The notes under the pieces are model-generated. The model made no database searches and was not told the origin of the DNA. It saw only the letters and a list, made by a program, of their open reading frames with translations. A stretch of DNA of 11,130 nucleotides from an uncultured Ruminococcus sp. GTDB lineage: Bacteria > Bacillota > Clostridia > Oscillospirales > CAG-272. Below are positions 6,163 through 11,130 of this stretch, piece after piece. Numbering within the stretch: the first letter of the stretch is position 1; each line of letters starts with the position of its first letter. The translations under genes were made by a program, and so were the position numbers. Location of the stretch: assembly GCA_902773455.1 (NCBI GenBank), contig CACYEW010000099.1:1-11130 (forward strand), read 5' to 3'.

Positions 6163-7161
6163 ATGAAAGAAATTCTCAACAAGATGACCGTCGAAGAAAA
6201 AGTCGGTCAGCTGTTTCTCGCTCACTGTCCGTATGAAGGCGCGGAAGAGCTTGTCGAACGCCTTCACCTCGGCGGACTGCTGATGTTCGCACGAAATTTT
6301 GAAAACAGAACTCCGGATCAGTTCAGAGACGAGGTCGAAAAATACAATAAAGCGGCGAAAATACCGCTTCTGATCGCCGCGGACGAGGAAGGCGGTACGG
6401 TAGTTCGCATAAGCAAGTTTCCGCAGTACAGAAGCGAGCCTTTCTGCTCTCCGAAAGAAATATTCGCAAGAGGCGGTTACGAAGCGGTAAGAGAAGAGGC
6501 AACCGAAAAGGCCGATCTGCTTCTGTCGCTCGGCGTAAATTACGATCTTGCGCCCGTTTGCGACTATACCGTCGACGAGAGCAAATATATAGCGAAAAGA
6601 GTTTTCGGCAGATCGCCTGAAGAATCGTCCGAATTTATTAAAACGACCGTTACGGCGTTTTTGGATAAAGGCTTATGCTGTTCGCTCAAACATTTCCCGG
6701 GTTACGGAGGCAACGCCGATACGCATAAGGGAATGGCTACGGACAACAGACCACTTGAAATATTTGAAACCGAAGATCTGCTGCCCTTCACGGCGGGAAT
6801 AGAAGCGGGGGCGCAGAGCGTTATGGTATCTCACAATATCGTAACGTGTTTCGATCCGGACTATCCGGCGTCGCTTTCGGAAAAAATACATAAATATCTT
6901 CGTGAAAAACTCGGTTTTGAAGGCGTTATCATAACCGATTCGCTGACTATGCTCGCGATCAGGCAGTTTACCGAAGATAAGGATCCTTGCGTCAGAGCGT
7001 TGATGTGCGGCAACGATATGATAATCACTTCTTTCTTTGAACAGGGATACGCAAGTATTCTCGAAGCTGTCAAAGACGGCACAGTCCCGATGAAGAGACT
7101 TGACGAAGCGGTCGGAAAAATATTGAAAATGAAAATGTCGATCGGTATTGACATTTTATAA
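6163..7161 (+). CDS. nagZ: Glycoside hydrolase family 3, NagZ-like beta-N-acetylhexosaminidase
   Basis: A 332-residue single-domain GH3 enzyme without signal peptide, so probably cytoplasmic. NagZ enzymes remove terminal beta-linked N-acetylglucosamine from muropeptides in cell-wall recycling or from chito-oligosaccharides. The barrel begins with MTVEEKVGQLF (8-18). DEEGG (74-78) corresponds to the usual DQEGGRV. KHFPG is at 176-180. The D186-T187-H188 triplet gives the Asp-His acid/base pair typical of NagZ. The nucleophile is D259 in IITDSL. The C terminus is RLDEAVGKILKMK. Y181 replaces the common histidine of KHFPGHG. Length is normal for the one-domain type. Start: ATG with AAAGGAG about six bases upstream. 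No promoter is visible between it and the hpf terminator, so expression may depend on read-through. No other peptidoglycan-recycling genes are in view. Confidence 0.88.
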   Translation: MKEILNKMTVEEKVGQLFLAHCPYEGAEELVERLHLGGLLMFARNFENRTPDQFRDEVEKYNKAAKIPLLIAADEEGGTVVRISKFPQYRSEPFCSPKEIFARGGYEAVREEATEKADLLLSLGVNYDLAPVCDYTVDESKYIAKRVFGRSPEESSEFIKTTVTAFLDKGLCCSLKHFPGYGGNADTHKGMATDNRPLEIFETEDLLPFTAGIEAGAQSVMVSHNIVTCFDPDYPASLSEKIHKYLREKLGFEGVIITDSLTMLAIRQFTEDKDPCVRALMCGNDMIITSFFEQGYASILEAVKDGTVPMKRLDEAVGKILKMKMSIGIDIL

Positions 7162-7176
7162 ATTATATTGTAAAAT
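7148..7176 (+). promoter_or_regulatory. Sigma-A promoter of the thyA operon, -35 inside nagZ
   Basis: TTGACA (7148-7153, perfect) and TAAAAT (7171-7176, 5 of 6) are 17 bases apart. The -35 lies within the last codons of nagZ and the -10 after its stop. The predicted start site is about 7183, making a leader of about 19 bases with the Shine-Dalgarno almost at the 5' end. The better-looking TATAAT at 7176-7181 would need a 22-base spacer and is less likely. Confidence 0.75.
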
Positions 7177-7183
7177 ATAATTT
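7160..7183 (+). repeat. AT-rich perfect inverted repeat over the thyA -10 element
   Basis: AAATTATATT (7160-7169) and AATATAATTT (7174-7183) are exact reverse complements, 10 base pairs each, around GTAA. The repeat covers the -10 region from just after the -35 to the predicted start site. That position would suit an operator bound by a dimeric repressor. An all-A/T stem without a T run is a poor terminator. The regulator, if any, is not identifiable here. Confidence 0.6.
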
Positions 7184-7201
7184 GAACAGGTGGTGTTGAA
7201 A

Positions 7202-8032
7202 ATGAGTTACGCCGATCAGGTGTTTATAGCGAACGTAAAAGATATAATGGAAAACGGCGTATGGGATACCGATCTTCCCGTAAGACCGAAATGGGAGGAC
7301 GGAACGCCGGCTCATACCATAAAAAAATTCGGTATAGTCAACAGATACGATCTTTCAAAAGAATTTCCGATACTGACGATACGCCGTACCGCGATGAAAT
7401 CAGCCGCGGACGAGCTTTTGTGGATATGGCAGAAAAAATCGAACAAGATATCCGAGCTCGGCAGTCATATCTGGGATCAGTGGGCTGACGAAAACGGTAC
7501 GATAGGCAAAGCGTACGGTTATCAGCTCGGTATAAAGCATAAGTATAAAGAAGGTATGTTCGATCAGGTCGACAGAGTTCTGTACGATCTCAAGCACAAT
7601 AAATCGAGCAGACGGATAATGACGAACATATACAATCACGCCGATCTTTCCGAAATGGCGCTTTACCCGTGCGCTTACAGTATGACGTTCAACGTAAGCG
7701 GAAACAGACTTTGCGCCATATTGAACCAGCGTTCGAACGATATGCTCACCGCAAACAACTGGAACGTGGCGCAGTATGCGCTTCTCGTCATGATGTTCGC
7801 TCAGGTGTCGGATCTTGAACCCGGCGAATTCGTACACGTGATAGCAGACGCTCATCTGTATGACAGACACATACCTTTGACCGAAGAGGTCATAAAAAAC
7901 AAACAGTATCCGGCTCCGAAACTCATACTCGATCCGGATATCAAGAATTTCTACGATTTTACGAAAAACAGTTTCGTTTTGGAAAACTATCAGTATTCCG
8001 AATTCAATCACAAGATCCCCGTAGCGGAATAA
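7202..8032 (+). CDS. thyA: Thymidylate synthase (ThyA type)
   Basis: A 276-residue cytoplasmic enzyme that methylates dUMP to dTMP with methylene-tetrahydrofolate, releasing dihydrofolate. It resembles the Bacillus ThyA branch: DELLWIWQKKSN (70-81), HIWDQWADENGTIGKAYGYQLG (89-110), RRIM (137-140), and the nucleophile C157 in YPCAYSMTF. QRSNDM (176-181) is followed by LTANNWN where most enzymes have a LGLPFN-like segment; the dUMP-binding Asn is kept as N188. ADAHLYDRHI (215-224) is the C-terminal substrate loop. Start chosen at ATG 7202 because AGGTGG (7188-7193) lies eight bases upstream; the upstream GTG at 7190 falls inside that site. The folate partner folA starts 11 bases after the stop. 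It is probably controlled at the promoter and inverted repeat just upstream. Confidence 0.95.
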   Translation: MSYADQVFIANVKDIMENGVWDTDLPVRPKWEDGTPAHTIKKFGIVNRYDLSKEFPILTIRRTAMKSAADELLWIWQKKSNKISELGSHIWDQWADENGTIGKAYGYQLGIKHKYKEGMFDQVDRVLYDLKHNKSSRRIMTNIYNHADLSEMALYPCAYSMTFNVSGNRLCAILNQRSNDMLTANNWNVAQYALLVMMFAQVSDLEPGEFVHVIADAHLYDRHIPLTEEVIKNKQYPAPKLILDPDIKNFYDFTKNSFVLENYQYSEFNHKIPVAE

Positions 8033-8043
8033 GGAGCAGATAC

Positions 8044-8529
8044 ATGAAATTGATAGTCGCGGTAGACAAAAACTGGGCGATCGGTTATAAAGGCGACCTT
8101 TTGATAAGGATCTCGGCCGACTTGAAAAGATTCAAAGAATTAACGACCGGCAACGCGGTCATTATGGGCTATAATACTCTTTTGTCTTTACCCGGAAGCA
8201 AGCCCCTTAAAAACAGAATGAATATCGTCTTGTATCCGACTGATATACAGATCGAAGGAGCGACCGTCGTTCACGGCATAGACGAAGCCGTCGATCTTGC
8301 CGCGGAAATAAAGGATAAAGACGTTTTCGTTATAGGCGGAGCATCCGTTTACAATCAGCTTCTGCCTTACTGCGATACAGCGTACATCACGAAGATATAC
8401 AGAGAGTTCGAAGCCGACGTTTTCATTCCGAATCTTGACGAGCTCGACGAGTGGTATATAGCGGACGAAAGCGAAATACAGATAAACGATGACGGAACGG
8501 AATACAGATACGTTACTTATAAAAAATAA
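8044..8529 (+). CDS. folA: Dihydrofolate reductase
   Basis: A 161-residue enzyme that reduces the dihydrofolate made by ThyA to tetrahydrofolate using NAD(P)H. Landmarks: AIGYKGDLL (12-20) of the substrate loop, the catalytic acid D26 in ISADLKRFKELT, MGYNTLLSLP (41-50), PLKNRMNIVL (54-63), and VIGGASVY (96-103) for the dinucleotide. T116 is in the AYITK strand. Two positions differ from the textbook enzyme: I21 replaces the Trp of the LLW motif, and Y43 replaces the Arg (E. coli R44) that contacts the NADPH 2'-phosphate. These may be lineage traits. Start: ATG with AAGGAG eight bases upstream, 11 bases after thyA, so both are one transcript. The stop overlaps the start of mreB (TAATG). Confidence 0.94.
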   Translation: MKLIVAVDKNWAIGYKGDLLIRISADLKRFKELTTGNAVIMGYNTLLSLPGSKPLKNRMNIVLYPTDIQIEGATVVHGIDEAVDLAAEIKDKDVFVIGGASVYNQLLPYCDTAYITKIYREFEADVFIPNLDELDEWYIADESEIQINDDGTEYRYVTYKK

Positions 8530-9533
8530 TGGCACAGAATATAGCAATGGACCTCGGCACGTCGACCGTCCTTATCTATATAAAGGGTAAAGGCGTCGTT
8601 CTGAACGAACCGAGCGTTATAGTAGTCGATAAATATTCAAACAAAATAATAAAGGTCGGCAGAGAAGCGCAGGATCTTATCGGCAGAGCGCCGGAGAATA
8701 TCGAAGTCGTCAAGCCCGTACGCGAAGGCGTTATAAGCAGATACCGCCATACGATGCTGATGATGCAGAAATTCATCAGAAAAGGCTGCGGCAAGATGAT
8801 AACGCCTCCGAACATCACGATAGCCGTACCGAGCGTTATAACCGACGTTGAAGAGCTTGCGGTGCGAGACGCGGCTGTCGAAGCCGGAGCCAAAGATCCG
8901 CTTCTCATTGACGAACCCGTAGCCGCGGCAATCGGCGCCGGACTTGATATTATGAAGCCGGAAGGCAATATGGTCGTCGATATCGGAGGCGGTACAACGG
9001 ATATTGCCGTGATATCGCTCGGCGGCGCAGTCCTTTCAAATTCGATCAAGACCGCGGGTGACGCAATGACCGAAGCGGTCATAAAATACATCAAAAACAG
9101 GTATTCTTTGATAATCGGAGAACATACCGCCGAAGACGTAAAGATCAAGATAGGATCGGTATGGCGCAGGGACGAGCTGCTTACCATGAACGTTAAGGGA
9201 AAGAACATAAATTCGGGCACTCCTCAATCGACGGAGCTCAATTCATACGATATGACCGAGGCGCTCGAAGATCCGATCACGAAGATCATAGAAGCTATCT
9301 GTTCCGTTATAGAAAAAACGCCTCCCGAACTCGTTTCGGATATTGCAAAGAACGGCATCGTACTCACCGGCGGAGGTTGTCAGATATACGGGCTTGACAA
9401 TCTGATCAAAAAGGTTACGGGGCTTCCGGCAAGAGTTGCCCCGTCTCCCGAAACGTGCGTCGTTATCGGCGCAGGCAGAGCCGTCGATATCGGTCTTACT
9501 GCTGATAAAGGCAAATATATAAATAAAACGTAA
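8529..9533 (+). CDS. Cell-shape actin homologue, MreB/Mbl family, divergent
   Basis: A 334-residue bacterial actin that forms membrane-attached filaments guiding cell-wall synthesis in rod-shaped cells. ATP-binding motifs are present: phosphate-1 DLGTS (8-12), LIDEPVAAAIGAG with E129 (126-138), phosphate-2 DIGGGTTDIAV (151-161) and adenosine LTGGG (279-283). Length fits the family. Divergent points are SRYRHT (70-75), where MreB and Mbl usually have an acidic ADFD-like motif, and SPETCVVIGAGRAVD near the C terminus instead of the PL.CVA.G.G pattern. It may be a paralogue rather than the main MreB. No mreC, mreD or rodZ follows. Start: ATG overlapping the folA stop by one base (TAATG), with no Shine-Dalgarno upstream, so translation probably reinitiates after folA. 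The next gene follows after 12 bases. Confidence 0.9.
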   Translation: MAQNIAMDLGTSTVLIYIKGKGVVLNEPSVIVVDKYSNKIIKVGREAQDLIGRAPENIEVVKPVREGVISRYRHTMLMMQKFIRKGCGKMITPPNITIAVPSVITDVEELAVRDAAVEAGAKDPLLIDEPVAAAIGAGLDIMKPEGNMVVDIGGGTTDIAVISLGGAVLSNSIKTAGDAMTEAVIKYIKNRYSLIIGEHTAEDVKIKIGSVWRRDELLTMNVKGKNINSGTPQSTELNSYDMTEALEDPITKIIEAICSVIEKTPPELVSDIAKNGIVLTGGGCQIYGLDNLIKKVTGLPARVAPSPETCVVIGAGRAVDIGLTADKGKYINKT

Positions 9534-9545
9534 AGGAGAAAAAAC

Positions 9546-11057
9546 ATGAAAAGAATCATCTGCTCGATTCTTGTGCTGCTGTTCATTTTCGCATGTTTTG
9601 CCGCATGTTCGGAAAAAGACCCGAACACCGGGGGAAAAACGGACACAAAGAAAGTCGATCAGCAGACGAACGCTCCGACGACTACGGTCGAACCGGCTGA
9701 AACCAAAGAGCTTACAAACGAAGAGGTCGCAGCGCCTTATCTCGAGTCTCTCGGCGATACGAAGTACAACAGAGATTTCAACATCCTTTGTATGCAGGGC
9801 GTAGGTAACTCCGAAAAAGAGATCTGGGTCGAAAATGCAAGCGACGAACCGATCGACAACGCCGTATTTCTCAGAAATTCTGCCGTTTACGACAGATTCG
9901 GCGTGACGATTACGCCGCACCCGGTCGCCCCCGGTACTCTCGCTGCCGAAGTTCAGAAAGATAACAAAGCCAATTCCCATTCGTACGATCTTATAATGGC
10001 TAACGGGCCCGATACCGGATCTCTCGCGCAGAACGGCTATCTTTACAACTTTCTCGATCTTTCCGAGACGCTGAATCTCGATCAGCCGTGGTGGGATCCC
10101 GGTACGCTTCGCGACTGCGAAATTTACGGAAAAGTGTACTTTATGAACGGCGATATCAATATCCTCGATAACGACGTTACGTGGATACTTCTGTTCAATA
10201 AGGATCTTATCAAGAAATACGACCTTGATGAGCCTTATCAGCTCGTTTATGACGACAAATGGACGCTTGATAAGTTTTACGAGCTTATCACCTCCGATTT
10301 CAACCGTGCAAGCGACGTAGGCGAATATGACGCAAACGCATATTACGGATTTATTACCACAAACGGCGGCGGTCTTACGAACTTCTTATATACCTGCGAT
10401 ATGACGACCGTTCAGATAAACGACGGCACGCCGGAAATAGTATGCGGTATCCAGAAGAACGCCGAAAAAATAACGAAGATCCTTGAATGGTGCAAAAAGA
10501 CCATATCCGATCCGCATCTGACGTGGTTCTCGAAGAACGACCCCGCGCAGACGAAAGAAATGTTCCTTAAGGATCACGCAATGTTCTATTCGGAAGTGTT
10601 GAGTTACATTGTGAACCTCAGCGATATGGAATCTGATTACGGCGTACTTCCCACGCCTAAATACGATGAAGCGCAAAAGGATTACAGAACGCACGTTGAC
10701 GGCGTAGGTTCGATGATCTCGATACCGGCGAACATGCCCGAAGATAAGAAAGAAGAAGTCGCCACGATAATCGAAGCGATGGCTATATATTCATATATCT
10801 ACCTGACTCCCGCTTATTACGAAGTTACGCTGAAAAACAAAAAAGCGCGTGACCCGGATTCGACTAAGATGATCGATATCATACTTAAGTCGCGTAAATA
10901 CGATCTCGGTTACATCTATAATTCGATAGGTCTTGCAGACGCGTTCAAAAGCCTCGTTGAAAAAGGTCAGAGCGGATGGGACGGTACGATGCAGAAATCC
11001 GAAAAGAGAGCTAAAAACGCTCTAAACAAGATCATAAAACAGTACAGCAAGATCTGA
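9546..11057 (+). CDS. ABC transporter extracellular solute-binding lipoprotein, sugar type (family 1)
   Basis: A 503-residue lipoprotein of the family 1 solute-binding group, which usually serves carbohydrate importers. The signal peptide (MKRIICSILVLLFIFACFAAC) ends in a lipobox-like FAAC with C21 as the likely lipidated residue; phenylalanine at -3 is less common. A Thr/Lys/Glu-rich, low-complexity tether (about 22-60) leads to the mature domain: YNRDFNILCMQG (about 77-88), AVYDRFGVTITP, SYDLIMANGPDTGSLAQNGYL, a WWDPG segment, WILLFNKDLIKKYDLDEPYQL, and PTPKYDEAQKDYRTHVDG typical of sugar-binding proteins. The substrate is not readable. Start: ATG with AAAGGAG nine bases upstream, 12 bases after mreB, so it is on the same transcript. 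A Shine-Dalgarno 17 bases after its stop suggests that a transport gene follows. Confidence 0.88.
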   Translation: MKRIICSILVLLFIFACFAACSEKDPNTGGKTDTKKVDQQTNAPTTTVEPAETKELTNEEVAAPYLESLGDTKYNRDFNILCMQGVGNSEKEIWVENASDEPIDNAVFLRNSAVYDRFGVTITPHPVAPGTLAAEVQKDNKANSHSYDLIMANGPDTGSLAQNGYLYNFLDLSETLNLDQPWWDPGTLRDCEIYGKVYFMNGDINILDNDVTWILLFNKDLIKKYDLDEPYQLVYDDKWTLDKFYELITSDFNRASDVGEYDANAYYGFITTNGGGLTNFLYTCDMTTVQINDGTPEIVCGIQKNAEKITKILEWCKKTISDPHLTWFSKNDPAQTKEMFLKDHAMFYSEVLSYIVNLSDMESDYGVLPTPKYDEAQKDYRTHVDGVGSMISIPANMPEDKKEEVATIIEAMAIYSYIYLTPAYYEVTLKNKKARDPDSTKMIDIILKSRKYDLGYIYNSIGLADAFKSLVEKGQSGWDGTMQKSEKRAKNALNKIIKQYSKI

Positions 11058-11073
11058 TAAAAAAAGTTCCCGG

Positions 11074-11079
11074 AAGGAG
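11074..11079 (+). promoter_or_regulatory. Shine-Dalgarno for the gene entering the right edge
   Basis: AAGGAG within GGAAGGAGAGG is the strongest ribosome-binding site in the window. It lies 17 bases after the solute-binding gene stop. No ATG, GTG or TTG stands at a usable distance; the codon seven bases downstream is ATA at 11087. Confidence 0.7.
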
Positions 11080-11086
11080 AGGCTAC

Positions 11087-11130
11087 ATAAAGAAGAAACA
11101 AGCCCACTTTGACATCTTTCGAATAGAGAA
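11087..11130 (+). CDS. Probable 5' end of an ABC permease gene, possible AUA start, cut by the window edge
   Basis: From ATA at 11087 the frame is open to the window end and reads [M]KKKQAHFDIFRIE. This lysine-rich start, seven bases after AAGGAG, resembles the cytoplasmic N terminus of binding-protein-dependent sugar permeases, the genes that normally follow family 1 binding proteins. Only 14 codons are visible, so the product is inferred from position. AUA is a very rare start codon. A base error for ATG, or a true start beyond the window, remains possible, although the latter would leave this Shine-Dalgarno unused. Confidence 0.4.
   Translation, partial: MKKKQAHFDIFRIE

Noticed and set aside
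7176..7181. TATAAT at 7176-7181 as the -10 of the thyA promoter
   Set aside because: It would be 22 bases from the TTGACA; TAAAAT at 7171-7176 gives the normal 17.
7190..7201. GTG at 7190 as the thyA start
   Set aside because: The GTG lies within the AGGTGG Shine-Dalgarno serving ATG 7202, and the four extra residues (MVLK) do not fit the family N terminus.
7400..8011. 203-codon minus-strand open frame opposite thyA
   Set aside because: It lies wholly inside thyA, lacks a ribosome-binding site or family motif, and is explained by codon bias of the real gene.
8576..9220. 214-codon minus-strand open frame opposite mreB
   Set aside because: Ser/Ile/Thr-rich antisense translation of a conserved actin gene, with no start signals.
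9496..9523. Possible promoter for the solute-binding gene at the end of mreB (TATAAA at 9518-9523)
   Set aside because: The -35 match (TTACTG) is poor and the sequence is coding; the 12-base gap fits co-transcription.
9243..9980. 245-codon minus-strand open frame across the mreB/binding-protein junction
   Set aside because: It overlaps two well-supported genes and shows an Arg/Phe-rich, low-plausibility composition typical of antisense frames.
11109..11114. TTGACA near the right edge as a -35
   Set aside because: The matching -10 would lie beyond the window, and the bases fall within the probable permease frame.

Overview
The window is ordinary chromosomal DNA from a low-to-mid GC Gram-positive bacterium, most likely an uncultured member of Clostridia (Oscillospirales or Christensenellales type). 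The evidence is a MecA-like adaptor, a long-form ribosome hibernation factor, two lipobox-bearing binding proteins, Gram-positive style Shine-Dalgarno sites, sigma-A promoters with extended -10 elements, and heavy use of AGA and ATA codons. No ribosomal RNA, tRNA, CRISPR array, insertion sequence, phage gene or defence system is visible. Eleven protein genes are supported, one cut by the left edge, plus the likely start of a twelfth at the right edge. No stretch without a gene exceeds 150 bases.

Layout. The 3' part of glycerol kinase (glpK, +) enters from the left and meets a minus-strand cluster almost end to end. Read in its own direction, that cluster is mecA-like gene, family 4 uracil-DNA glycosylase, AEC-family transporter. 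A 143-base divergent region at 3434-3576 holds a near-consensus promoter and a structured leader. These drive a plus-strand pair: a cobalamin/siderophore-type binding lipoprotein without its permease or ATPase, and a DUF4380-like protein with a mutarotase-type fold. A second promoter with a 5' hairpin drives hpf, which ends in a strong stem-loop. It is followed by a NagZ-like beta-N-acetylhexosaminidase. A third promoter lies partly inside the end of nagZ and is overlapped by a 10-base-pair AT-rich inverted repeat. It starts thyA, folA, an mreB/mbl homologue, an ABC sugar-type binding lipoprotein and probably a permease that runs off the right edge.

How the genes work together. ThyA and FolA form the dTMP/tetrahydrofolate cycle: ThyA oxidises methylene-tetrahydrofolate to dihydrofolate and FolA reduces it back. 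mreB overlaps folA by one base and has no Shine-Dalgarno of its own, so its translation is probably coupled to folA; this ties a cell-shape actin homologue to nucleotide synthesis. The NagZ-like enzyme would trim muropeptides or chitobiose-type substrates, and the hibernation factor stores ribosomes in slow growth.

I see no clearly new biological system. The points most worth checking are the possible AUA start codon at the right edge, the palindrome over the thyA promoter, the folA-mreB coupling with a divergent MreB, the structured leader of the orphan binding-protein gene, and the cysteine-rich MecA-like protein.
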